Origin: an uncultured Olsenella sp.
GTDB lineage: Bacteria > Actinomycetota > Coriobacteriia > Coriobacteriales > Atopobiaceae
Direction: 5' to 3'
Assembly (NCBI GenBank): GCA_900540955.1
Contig: UQIF01000005.1
Coordinates: 21,603-85,602 of the forward strand
Length of the DNA stretch: 64,000 nt
In this document: positions 15,416 through 23,094 of the stretch, in pieces
Layout of the letters: every line of letters starts with the position of its first letter
How positions within the stretch are numbered: position 1 is the first letter of the stretch
The notes under the pieces: model-generated
Database searches by the model: none
The model's input: the letters and a program-made list of their open reading frames with translations, nothing else
What the model was told of the DNA's origin: nothing
Program-made: the position numbers and the translations under genes

Positions 15416-15484
15416 CAATTCTCTGGTTATCAATAACCGTTGAGTGAACTATAGCACACGCGGTTATTGATAACCAGAGAATTG
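15416..15484. promoter_or_regulatory. Perfect 24-bp inverted repeat ahead of the methylase operon
   Basis: The left arm is 15416-15439 and the right arm 15461-15484; they are exact reverse complements across 24 bp with a 21-bp spacer. Each arm holds its own dyad, GGTTAT-2 bases-ATAACC, so the structure is two copies of an operator-like site in opposite orientation. It ends 12 bases before the start codon, so it overlaps the promoter or leader of the fused methylase gene. It is AT-rich and lacks a T run, which argues against a terminator. Binding by a regulator, perhaps the fused protein itself, is inferred. Confidence 0.8.
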
Positions 15485-15752
15485 TTCGCGCGAGGTTCTC
15501 AGTATTGCGAGTGATGGGCGAAGAAGACGTTTTCGACGCCGATGAAGCGCCCGCCCCGTTTCCGCTGGGGAAATCGAGGCGGGCGCCAGCTGATGAGCAT
15601 GCTTCTCAATGGAAGGTATTCCACACGGGGCGGATTATATGAAAGGCTTGGGCGCGGGGCGGGGGAGCAGGGACGGGGCGACAAAAGAGGGAAGGAGGTT
15701 GAGTGCTCGTAGGGAAGACCGTGGAGCTTCGGGGCGGGGCCTGATGATGACC
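15485..15752. other. Intergenic stretch with a GC-rich hairpin
   Basis: No convincing gene. A nine-base stem (GCGCCCGCC at 15547-15555 with GGCGGGCGC at 15578-15586) lies downstream of the HTH gene that ends at 15753, and could end its transcript, though there is no T run. A 61-codon minus-strand frame (15499-15684) ends in GVENVFFAHHSQY but has no other support. Confidence 0.4.
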
Positions 15753-16784
15753 CTAAGCTGGGTTCTTCGCCCCAGGCGAATCCGTCTTTACAACGAAAGA
15801 CGGATAATTGATGCTATCGAGTGGCGCGTGCTTGGCCCTCGCGTCGGCGAGGCCGGCGGCGAAGGCGCGCCTGACCTCATCGGCGTCGGAGGGGAAATCG
15901 CGGGCGTCGCCGAGGCACAGCTTGTCTCGCAAGCCGCTGACGGGCACGGGTGAAATAAACCAGTATTCGCCCGAAACAAGCGGGGTGCCCCAGTTCTCGA
16001 TCAGGTACCGATCGTTTCGCGGAGCTTTGCCCAGCAGCGCGCGAACCAAGTCCTTGTTCCGTAGGAAAGTGAGGGGGTAACGGGCCTTCTCGATCTCGCC
16101 GAGATTGACCGCCATGTAGCGCTCGCCGAGCTCGGCGAGCCTATTGAGGGGGTAGCCCATCCCCACGAGGGTGTCCCACTCGCGGCGGGTCTCGTCGTTC
16201 TTTTTGCCCGGCTTGCCGTTAAAAGCGCTGCAGAAGCGTGCATAGGCGTCATCGACGTCCTCGGCATGCGTCCCTGCTGCGCGCGCCGCCGCGGGGGCGT
16301 CAGGACCGATGGCGACGGTCGGCGCCTTATGTGCCGGCGCCTTCCGTCCTGCGGCAGAGGAGGGCTTCGCCGGCAAGCCGATCGCGCGGGCGATTGCGGG
16401 AACAACCGGGGAATACACGGTGGGAAGGCGCTCCGTCGTCACCATCTCGCGACCATTGACGACCTTCACGCGTTCGACGCGCTGTGGCTCGGCGCGAAGA
16501 AGTCCGAGCCCAACGAGCCTGGATGCGCACTGTTGGACGGCGCCGCGCGTGACACCGATCCTCCCTGCAATCTCTGAGGCTTTCATATCGAGCTTGCGGC
16601 CGCCCTTGGCGGACCTGATTGCGATCCCGAGAACGAGGTTGTCGAGACCGGTCAGTTCCGGGACGAGGGCCTCGAAAACCGGCACCCAAGCCGCGCCGGC
16701 CTTTGAGTAGAGGTCGGCGACCACATAAGAATTCCAACAGTCATTCTCATCGTTGCTCCCGACCATATAGCTGTGCTCGTTCAT
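15753..16784 (-). CDS. Winged-helix protein of the mobile element, possible replication or control protein
   Basis: A 343-residue protein when started at the ATG at 16784, which has AAAGGAGCG nine bases upstream; the longer frame has no such site. Residues about 30-130 form a helix-turn-helix of MarR or replication-initiator style (ASEIAGRIGVTRGAVQQC, then LVGLGLLRAEPQ). A Pro/Ala linker follows. The C-terminal half (YARFCSAFNGKPGKKNDETR, then LAELGERYMAVNL) is helical and recalls replication-initiator-like proteins of integrative elements. I cannot name the family. Its position between the defence operon and the integration genes suggests a role in element maintenance. Confidence 0.5.
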   Translation of the reverse strand: MNEHSYMVGSNDENDCWNSYVVADLYSKAGAAWVPVFEALVPELTGLDNLVLGIAIRSAKGGRKLDMKASEIAGRIGVTRGAVQQCASRLVGLGLLRAEPQRVERVKVVNGREMVTTERLPTVYSPVVPAIARAIGLPAKPSSAAGRKAPAHKAPTVAIGPDAPAAARAAGTHAEDVDDAYARFCSAFNGKPGKKNDETRREWDTLVGMGYPLNRLAELGERYMAVNLGEIEKARYPLTFLRNKDLVRALLGKAPRNDRYLIENWGTPLVSGEYWFISPVPVSGLRDKLCLGDARDFPSDADEVRRAFAAGLADARAKHAPLDSINYPSFVVKTDSPGAKNPA

Positions 16785-17634
16785 TGTTCGCGCTCCTTTA
16801 GCTCTCGACTTTTGATGGCACAATAATCGCGGAGTACAGACCATCGTGGGAGGATGTCCCGAATGGTACGGTTGCATCACAATTTAGCCATTTCCGCAGC
16901 TTAAAGGCCTGTGGATTGCCGACATCGCCGGGCTCCGCCCGTCCCTGAACGCGAAGTGCTGCCCGAGGCCTGTCGCCGACCGTTGCGGAGGAAGTCCGGA
17001 GGCGCGGGGGGACCCGCCGGCCGCCGCTTTGGCGAACGCCTCGTTTGGGGTCGCCTGCGTTGAAGCGGGCGGCAGCCATTTCGCTCGAGGGCGTTCGGAC
17101 GACTCACGCCCGACGTGCCCTTGCCGCGAGGTTTTGGTACGTGAGATGACGCCTGCAGTCCCCTTCTTCGCATCCGACTCTAAGGAGCTATTAGTTGCTT
17201 TTTAAGAAACTGTTTCGCGTGCGTGCGTACGCGCTCTTTCTATATAGAGCGAGACGGCGGCATGAAAACGCGAGGTCAAGGTTGATGCCAGGGCGACGCA
17301 ACCCAGTGGTTTCGCTGAACCGAAGAGTGCAAGGGCTGGAGCTGTGCGATAGCAACCCTTTGCCGCTGCTGGTTGCAAGGGCTGCAAACGGGCGGATGCG
17401 AGGGGCTGTTGTTTTAGGCGCATAAGCCTTGATGCCGCGAGGGCGCATGGGGATGCCATCAGCGGGCGGCAACGTTCCCGTAGTAATGTGCCCGGGAATG
17501 ATTGTGCTGGTGACCATCTCGCTGGATAGCAGCGTGACCTATGCGAGGGGCCTGACACGCGTGTTGGGGCTCACGCTGACAAGGGCAGTGGCCGAATCCG
17601 CAGTCCTTCTCTGGACGGTGGCCCCAGCGAGGGC
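16785..17634. other. 850-bp stretch without a convincing gene
   Basis: Short frames exist on both strands but lack ribosome-binding sites and normal codon use. The segment 17190-17260 holds CG/TG runs (CGTGCGTGCGTACGCG) next to a TATATAGAGCG element, the kind of mixed composition seen at origins or transfer sites. I cannot assign a function. The stretch lies between two genes of the mobile element that are both on the minus strand. Confidence 0.4.
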
Positions 17635-18954
17635 TTAGCGCAACCGACCCGGCTGCGCCAGAAGCTCGCGGCCTCCCTCGAACTCTGCCAGCACGTCAAG
17701 CAGCAGCTCGGTGTCCCAGGGCTCCAGCTCGGCCTCGGCCGCCTGGCTGCCCGTGGGGGCCGCGTCCATAGCCGCAATCCTGCGGGCGAGCTCTAGGGCG
17801 TCCGCTCGTCCCGACTCTAAGAGCTCGGCGAGCGCCACTGTTCTCTTCGCTGGGGTGTCCAGGAGCTCCGCGGCGGAAATCCTCACGGACGCCTCTTCCG
17901 CCTCCGGGCACTCGCCCTCCTCCTCATCATCAAGGTACTCGTCTTCCCCTTCGGGGGCAGGGGGCCTGCGCAGTGTGTTTAACTCACGCAGGAGCCGGAG
18001 CAGAAGACGCCTCCCGGGCACCTTCTCCCATCGCTCGCGCCGCTTGCGATCGAGCCCCTCCCGCTGCCTCTGCTCGTGCTCCTCTTTGACCTCCATGTGG
18101 GAGCTCTCCCGCATGGACTCGCCCAGATGCCTCCTCGCCTCCTCGACGGTCATCTCCCCCTTGCTCGCCACGCGGGCGACGTCCCGGACCTCGACCGTCT
18201 CCCACCCCTTCTCGGGCGCGAGCGGGTCGGTGATGAATAAGAGGCGCATGGTTCCGAGCTTCAGGTGCGCGCCCTTCTCGCCCTCGTCGCCTACGGTGAT
18301 CAGGACCGTCCTCCCGTCCTTGAGGGTCACGACGTCGCCGGCGTTGAATCGCGTCTCCAGCAGGAGCCGGCGCTCCTCGAGCGCTTCGGGCGTCGTCCTC
18401 CTGCGTATGGCCTCGGCGATCTCAGGCACCTTCATGTGCCAGTTGGTCGCCATGTTTCCCTCGATGCCCTCGGGCGCCCATGACCAATACTCGATGAGGT
18501 CGCGCGCGATTGACTCCGGGTTGTAGCCGGGCCTTCTCCTCGCGATGAATGCAAGCGCCTCCCACTCCTCGACCTCCTTCGGCGAGAACCGGGCCACGGC
18601 GTACTCGACCGCCACGGGGTCGACCTGAACCCAGCCGATGTCCATATCGTGGGCCGAGGCCCTGCCCATCCAGCCCCCGCCGCCGAGCGTGTATACGGCG
18701 CCGTGGCGCCCGATCCAGAACCCCTTCGGCGAGCGTCCCCTCAGGCTCTCGGGGGTGTTCTCTATGGAGCAGACCCCCTCAGCGGAAATAACTGCCTTGC
18801 AGTAGCGGAATCCGGGGCCGGGGTCCCTGACGATAGCGCTGAAGCGTCCCATTGAAGGATATGATCGGTGAAGGAACGCCTCTCTACCGTCCGCCAGGGT
18901 GCCGTAGCAGGGGATAAGCTTCTCGAGGTCCTCAAACCCGCCCGTAAACCTCAT
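17635..18954 (-). CDS. Unrecognised 439-residue protein of the integrated element
   Basis: The ATG at 18954 (MRFTGGFEDLEKL) has GGAGGGGGT directly upstream, so I prefer it to the longer frame. The N-terminal 200 residues carry several Trp/Gly-rich segments (GFWIGRHGAVYTLGGGGW, then RRRPGYNPESIARDLIEYW). The middle has FNAGDVVTLKDGRTVLITVG, which looks like a small beta-barrel. The C-terminal third is highly charged, with EDEYLDDEEEGECPEAEE and coiled helices. No signal peptide or membrane segment is seen. I cannot assign a family; location and orientation tie it to the integration module. Confidence 0.55.
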   Translation of the reverse strand: MRFTGGFEDLEKLIPCYGTLADGREAFLHRSYPSMGRFSAIVRDPGPGFRYCKAVISAEGVCSIENTPESLRGRSPKGFWIGRHGAVYTLGGGGWMGRASAHDMDIGWVQVDPVAVEYAVARFSPKEVEEWEALAFIARRRPGYNPESIARDLIEYWSWAPEGIEGNMATNWHMKVPEIAEAIRRRTTPEALEERRLLLETRFNAGDVVTLKDGRTVLITVGDEGEKGAHLKLGTMRLLFITDPLAPEKGWETVEVRDVARVASKGEMTVEEARRHLGESMRESSHMEVKEEHEQRQREGLDRKRRERWEKVPGRRLLLRLLRELNTLRRPPAPEGEDEYLDDEEEGECPEAEEASVRISAAELLDTPAKRTVALAELLESGRADALELARRIAAMDAAPTGSQAAEAELEPWDTELLLDVLAEFEGGRELLAQPGRLR

Positions 18955-19075
18955 GACCCCCTCCCTCGGCTGCCGGTGTTTTAGCTGCTGTCGGTATTGT
19001 AGGCGAGGGCGCACCTGATCCGGGGAGCCTTATTGCGGAGGGGCTTCACTCATCGTTTAACGCCGTCCCCCGAAA

Positions 19076-19318
19076 TTAACCGATCTTCTCGCGGTCGGCT
19101 TCCGAGAGAAACAGCTGTGCGAGCTCGTGCTGCCCGATGTAGTAGATCCTGTTGACGCGGCGCCCGAGCATGCCCTGCTTGCAGAGCTTGTAAATCGTGT
19201 TGCGGCTGACCCCGCCCATGCGGCGGCCTCGTCAACCGAGAGCGGGCGCGAGTAGCCGACGCGAGACTCCGCGACGGTTGGGGGGGATGGTGAGGTACTT
19301 GAGCTTCCGATTGCCCAC
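19076..19318 (-). pseudogene. Excisionase (Xis)-like HTH gene broken by two opposite single-base shifts
   Basis: From a GTG at 19318 with AAAGGAC upstream, the frame reads GNRKLKYLTIPP, then needs a shift at a seven-C run (19280-19286) to continue as TVAESRVGYSRPLSVDEAAAW, and a second, opposite shift at a GGGG run (about 19215-19220) to finish as GVSRNTIYKLCKQGMLGRR and QHELAQLFLSEADREKIG. The composite is an 81-codon MerR/excisionase-type winged helix (VDEAAAW..VSRNTIYKL). The two shifts cancel, so the total length remains divisible by three. It sits just upstream of the integrase stop region and would direct excision of the element. Confidence 0.7.
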
Positions 19319-19463
19319 GGCGGGTCCTTTCGACGCCTGGTTCTGCCGACAGCACAATGGTGCTCGTTGCCAAAGGCCCGGGTGGGGTATTCCCGAACGG
19401 GACGCCGGTGTGCTCGCAGCGTGGGGGCAGGCAAATAGGTGAGCTCGGGGGTAAAAGGTGAAT

Positions 19464-20657
19464 CTAGCTGTAGAAGTCGCCGAGCCGGTCCATCGCGGCG
19501 CGCTTGGGGGCGGCGAGCGCGGTCGCGTAGACCTTCATCGTCATGCTCGGGTCCTTATGGCCGAGAATGCTCGCGAGGCTCATGACGTCGCATCCCTGAG
19601 CGATCGAAACGGTGGCGAACGTGTGCCGAAGGCCGTGGAAGATCACCGGGTCGCCCTGCGTCCCCACCCAGTTCATGGCCGCGCTGAGGGCGCTCCAGCG
19701 GAAACTGAGGACGTTCGGGGAAAGCCAAGCACCGGTCAGCGGGTTCCCGCAGATGAACAGGGAGGGAGACCACCTGCCGAACCCCCTGATCCGCTGTCTC
19801 TGGGCCTCGCGCGCGGAGGCGAGGGCGGCCGCCAGCGTCGAGGGCACGGGGATGTCTCGGAAGGCGCCTCGCCCGGAGGGGTCTTTCGGGTTGTCGCGCA
19901 GGACGAAGCCGCCGTTTTCGCCCTTCGCGAGCGTATGGCGGACAAGGAGCATCTGCCTGTCCTCATCCCAGTTCTGCCAACGCAGGGCGCAGATCTCGCC
20001 GCGCCGCATTCCCGTCATCAGCGCGATGATGCCTGCGAGCGCCAGGGGCTCGGGGAGCCTCGCGCGCAGCTGCGCCGCGACCTCGAGGGCGCTCGACTCC
20101 GTAAGGGAGTTGACCGGCTTCGGAAGGTCCTTGGGCGCCTTGAGCAGGCCTGTGGCGATGATGGGGGCGTCCCCGATCGCGGCGGCGTACTTGCAGACCA
20201 TAGCCAGCACGCCGTGCTTTTTATTCCGCGAGGCGGAGCCGAGGCCGCGCTCGTCGCGCAGCCAAATCATCCAATCCTGCACGTCGGATGGCTTGAGCAT
20301 GGAAATGGGCACTTCACCGATGCGTGCGAGGCGCAGATCGCGCACGGCGCGCATGTACTCCTCTCGGGTGGCAGGGGCTACCTCGGAGTGGCGGGTGATG
20401 AAGTCCTCGGCGTAATCCGCGGTCGGAGTTCCCGAGCCTACGGAGTCTTCGGCTTCCGCTTGCCTAATGAGCTCGTCGCGCCACTGGCGCAGCGCGGTGA
20501 GTGCCGCCGAACGGCCACGGGTGCTGTTCTTCGTACAGGCGATCTTGGTCGTCTTGGTAAGGCGCCTGCGCTCCCCGCCGCTCTCCTTGACGTCGATCGT
20601 GAGGCGCCAGTACTTCGCGCCGTGGGCGACGCCGCCGGCCGAGAAGGTTTTAGCCAT
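19464..20657 (-). CDS. int: Tyrosine recombinase (integrase) of the genomic island
   Basis: A 397-residue phage-type integrase. An N-terminal arm-binding region precedes a SAM-like core-binding domain at about 80-170 (ADYAEDFITRHSEVAPATRE). The catalytic domain shows all key residues: Arg218 (TGMRRGEICALRW), His341 and Arg344 (HGLRHTFAT), His367 (LGHKD) and the nucleophile Tyr377 (MKVYA). It is adjacent to the tRNA fragment at 20849-20893, the usual place for an integrase. CGCTACA repeats 11 bp apart lie just upstream and are probable arm-type binding sites. The frame is intact, so the island may still be mobile if an excisionase is supplied. Confidence 0.93.
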   Translation of the reverse strand: MAKTFSAGGVAHGAKYWRLTIDVKESGGERRRLTKTTKIACTKNSTRGRSAALTALRQWRDELIRQAEAEDSVGSGTPTADYAEDFITRHSEVAPATREEYMRAVRDLRLARIGEVPISMLKPSDVQDWMIWLRDERGLGSASRNKKHGVLAMVCKYAAAIGDAPIIATGLLKAPKDLPKPVNSLTESSALEVAAQLRARLPEPLALAGIIALMTGMRRGEICALRWQNWDEDRQMLLVRHTLAKGENGGFVLRDNPKDPSGRGAFRDIPVPSTLAAALASAREAQRQRIRGFGRWSPSLFICGNPLTGAWLSPNVLSFRWSALSAAMNWVGTQGDPVIFHGLRHTFATVSIAQGCDVMSLASILGHKDPSMTMKVYATALAAPKRAAMDRLGDFYS

Positions 20658-20848
20658 CGTCTCTCCTTCGCGCTACAAATCCGCTACATGGCCGCTACAT
20701 GTGTAGCGCGAAGTGATTTTGCTCGATTCGGTTGTTCGTAGTGAAAGTTAAAGAAATAAACTAGTTGGTACTGAAATACAGTGCAGCTTCACAATATGGT
20801 GAAAACCGATGGTATCGGTTGGTATTGGTAATTTAACTAGTCAGACAG

Positions 20849-20893
20849 CTTTCAAGGTGGATATCGCGGGTTCGAATCCCGCTGGGGGCACCA
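20849..20893 (+). other. attR: 3' fragment of tRNA-Glu (anticodon TTC)
   Basis: The sequence begins with an anticodon loop CTTTCAA (anticodon TTC at 20851-20853), then the 3' half of the anticodon stem (GGTGG), a five-base variable loop, a perfect T arm (GCGGG-TTCGAAT-CCCGC), the acceptor 3' strand TGGGGGC and A-CCA. The bases before the loop cannot pair with GGTGG, and no D arm or 5' acceptor strand is present, so this is a tRNA 3' fragment made by island integration. The intact gene should lie outside the left edge. A tRNA terminator follows at 20904-20933. Confidence 0.85.
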
Positions 20894-20903
20894 CGTTTTC
20901 GCA

Positions 20904-20933
20904 GGTCAGGGGCTAGGGCCCCTGACCTTTTTT
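20904..20933 (+). terminator. Strong terminator downstream of the tRNA fragment
   Basis: A ten-base perfect stem (GGTCAGGGGC with GCCCCTGACC), a three- to four-base loop, and six T. This is probably the native terminator of the tRNA gene, now behind the attR copy. Confidence 0.9.
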
Positions 20934-20974
20934 CGTTAAATGTAGCGGATTGCGGCGAATGTGTAGCGCCGCGT

Positions 20975-20996
20975 GCCAAGAAGTGCACTTCTTGGC
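20975..20996. repeat. 22-bp perfect palindrome at the 3' end of the DUF3825 gene
   Basis: GCCAAGAAGTGCACTTCTTGGC reads the same on both strands, with no spacer. It touches the stop codon of the gene that ends at 20996 and lies just outside the attachment core. It may act as a terminator for that gene, although no T run follows. Confidence 0.7.
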
Positions 20997-22765
20997 TAAT
21001 CCAAATCCGCGACCTGGCCCTCGCGGATCGACGTGTTCAGCCAATCGCTGTCGGGCCGGCTGATCAAGCGCGCGTTGTTGTAGGCCATGTTCATCGTCAG
21101 GATTGTCTGGCCCAAGTAGGCGCCCGACTCGACCAGCTCGACCACGAGCGCGACGTCGGGCCGCTCGTCGTCGGTGAGGTCGAGCGGCAGCAAGAGGCTC
21201 ATCGAGTTCTTGGTCGGGTAGAAGGCGGGTACCGCGGTCTTGAAGTTCCACTCGACGCGCTTCTGCGCGAGCTCGATGGCGTCGTCGAGTCGGTTGACCA
21301 GGCGGCGCTTGGTCCGCGCGTCGGCCTCGATCTCGTCGCGCAGGTCCTGCAGCGCGACCGAGCGCGCGCCCGTGCCCTCGGCCCGCTCGACGCGGTCCAG
21401 CGCCTCGAGCGCGGCGTTGTTTCCGCGCAGCTCCTCCTCGAGGAACTCGTACGGCAGCCGCCCGATGTTGTCCAGCAGGATGTGGTCGGCGTCCCGCTGC
21501 AGCGGCCGCTGCCCGTCGAACAGCAGGTCCTCCTTGCGGCTGAAGTACGCCGCGCGCTGGGGGAGCGGGTTGAAGGTGCTCACGAGCTTCTTGCCCCATT
21601 GCCTGGAGCCGGCCTTGCAGAATTCCTCGAAGTGCCACGGCGCGGAGCCGAACGCGGTCGGCGAGAAGCACGCGTAGATCGCCTCGTAGGTCTTGTCCAC
21701 GAGACCCGTGTTGAACGCGGCGATGCCCTTCTCGGCGTTTTCGAGGACCTTGCCCTCGTAATCGAGCCGGTAGAAGGTGTAGGTGAGGTAGCTGCCCAGG
21801 ATGGGGTAGGCGTCCTCCTCGTAGTCGAAGCTCCACTGCTCGGGCAGGGCCATCTCGGCGAGCGAGGCGAGCATTTTGTTCCAGTCGCCGATGTGCGCCC
21901 ATTTGCCAAAGAGCTCGCCGGGCTTCTCTTTTTGGCGGGCGCGGCTGTCGATGAAGAGAAGGACCCACGGCTTCGAGCCGGGGATTTGGGCGTCGCGGTC
22001 GCGCTTGATGGTGGCCTCGACCAGGGTCTCGCCGTCGTCTCGAATGCAGCTGAGCGGAAAGCTTACCTTGCCGTCGAAATAGCGCAGGGTCCGGGTGCTG
22101 AGGGCGTGGCCCCAGTCGCGGTTCAGCAGGGCCTTGAGATCGATGTTCGCCTTCGCGCAGGCGGCTAGCTTCTGGAGCTGCTTCTCGGGTGTCCACACGA
22201 GGTCGGTGAAGTCGCGGCCGGCTGCCGCCAGCTCCTCGATCACGTCCTCCGGCACCGGCGAGTCGAGGTAGTCCTCGGAGTCGCGCGCCGCCTCGAACGC
22301 CTCGGCGGGCAGCGGCGGCAGGGGCTCGGTCGCCTCCGGCAGCGAGCTGAACGGGTCCTTGTCGCGGCTTTTGCGCACGCTCTCGAGGCTGGGAATGAAC
22401 GAGATGTACCACGGCCTGGTGTCGGCGCGCGTGCTGCGGCTGATGGAGACCTCGAGCGGAAGTCCGTTGGCCCTGAGGTTTCTGGTCGGGAATGTGACGG
22501 TTTTCTCGTTGAACATGCGGAGCGCGCGCACTTTGTAGGCGTACGCCCAGTCGCCGACGAGACGCTCGAGATAGTCGGCCTCGTCGTAGAGCTGCGCGAT
22601 GACCTCCCGCAGCTTGTACGGCACGGTGACAAACCGGAGGAAGTCCGGGCTGAGCTCGGAGTAGATCTCCTGCGGCACGGGCTTGGTCTTGTAGGTATCG
22701 GTCCCAAGGGCCAGCTCGATGGTCCGGCGGTCTTCCTCGGTCAGCGGCGTGGGCTCCGCGTTCAT
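20996..22765 (-). CDS. DUF3825-domain protein
   Basis: A protein of 589 residues started at the ATG at 22765, with GAGGATG upstream; a longer start at 22801 has no ribosome-binding site. Two copies of a similar module are visible, each with an opening helix pair and GDWAYAYKVRALRMFNE or RDWGHALSTRTLRYFDGK, and a later FGKWAHIGDWNKMLASLAEM region. These match the DUF3825 family of bacterial proteins, often described as cold-shock-associated or uncharacterised. The C-terminal 200 residues (LLLPLDLTDDERPDVAL) are beta/alpha-rich. It is probably the first chromosomal gene beyond the island. Confidence 0.65.
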   Translation of the reverse strand: MNAEPTPLTEEDRRTIELALGTDTYKTKPVPQEIYSELSPDFLRFVTVPYKLREVIAQLYDEADYLERLVGDWAYAYKVRALRMFNEKTVTFPTRNLRANGLPLEVSISRSTRADTRPWYISFIPSLESVRKSRDKDPFSSLPEATEPLPPLPAEAFEAARDSEDYLDSPVPEDVIEELAAAGRDFTDLVWTPEKQLQKLAACAKANIDLKALLNRDWGHALSTRTLRYFDGKVSFPLSCIRDDGETLVEATIKRDRDAQIPGSKPWVLLFIDSRARQKEKPGELFGKWAHIGDWNKMLASLAEMALPEQWSFDYEEDAYPILGSYLTYTFYRLDYEGKVLENAEKGIAAFNTGLVDKTYEAIYACFSPTAFGSAPWHFEEFCKAGSRQWGKKLVSTFNPLPQRAAYFSRKEDLLFDGQRPLQRDADHILLDNIGRLPYEFLEEELRGNNAALEALDRVERAEGTGARSVALQDLRDEIEADARTKRRLVNRLDDAIELAQKRVEWNFKTAVPAFYPTKNSMSLLLPLDLTDDERPDVALVVELVESGAYLGQTILTMNMAYNNARLISRPDSDWLNTSIREGQVADLD

Positions 22766-22820
22766 GGCATCCTCGCTTTCGGGTGGGTTAATTGCTTCCA
22801 TTATGGGCGCGCGTACCGGT

Positions 22821-22918
22821 CTGGGACAAAAGGGACGGGGGATTTCGTCCCAAATTATGGAGGTCCCTGCTCCCGTCGTCACAACTTGGGACGAAATCCC
22901 CCGTCCCTTTTGTCCCAG
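22821..22918. repeat. GGGAC inverted-repeat element, copy 1
   Basis: A 98-bp element with outer arms starting TGGGACAAAAGGGACGGGGG and ending with the exact reverse complement. It lies between the divergent DUF3825 and nitrilase genes. The arms also contain the inner dyad GGGAC..GTCCC. The rest of the 22,766-23,094 interval holds the two promoters but no gene. Confidence 0.92.
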
Positions 22919-23094
22919 ACCCTGCGGCCTGTCCGCGTGTTTCTCGCCAGTGTCGATTCGCGCGCCGGCAGGTTGCCCTCGCGTGACGCTGTGAAAACTC
23001 TTTGCGGGCGCCCTGCTTGGTGCGCGACGCCCGGCGTAAAACAAACGCGTGCCGCGCGGTCATCGCGGCAGCCGCCTACGAAGGGAGCATCAAA

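Larger units (their letters stand above)
20671..20968. repeat. CGCTACA repeats flanking the attachment core
   Basis: CGCTACA starts at 20671, 20682 and 20693, exactly 11 bp apart, and its reverse complement TGTAGCG lies at 20702, 20941 and 20962. The first group is between the integrase gene and the att core, the second group lies beyond the core. Helical phasing fits integrase arm-binding sites. A small dyad (AACCGAT-3 bases-ATCGGTT, about 20807-20823) also lies between them. Confidence 0.6.

Noticed and set aside
15483..15752. 61-codon frame at 15499-15684 as a gene
   Set aside because: No ribosome-binding site and a Pro/Arg-rich start; only its last 15 residues look protein-like.
20849..20893. 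Complete tRNA gene
   Set aside because: The 5' acceptor strand, D arm and 5' anticodon stem are missing; it is a 3' fragment left by integration.
20913..22412. 499-codon minus-strand frame overlapping the DUF3825 gene
   Set aside because: Arg-rich shadow of that gene; the other frame has normal composition.
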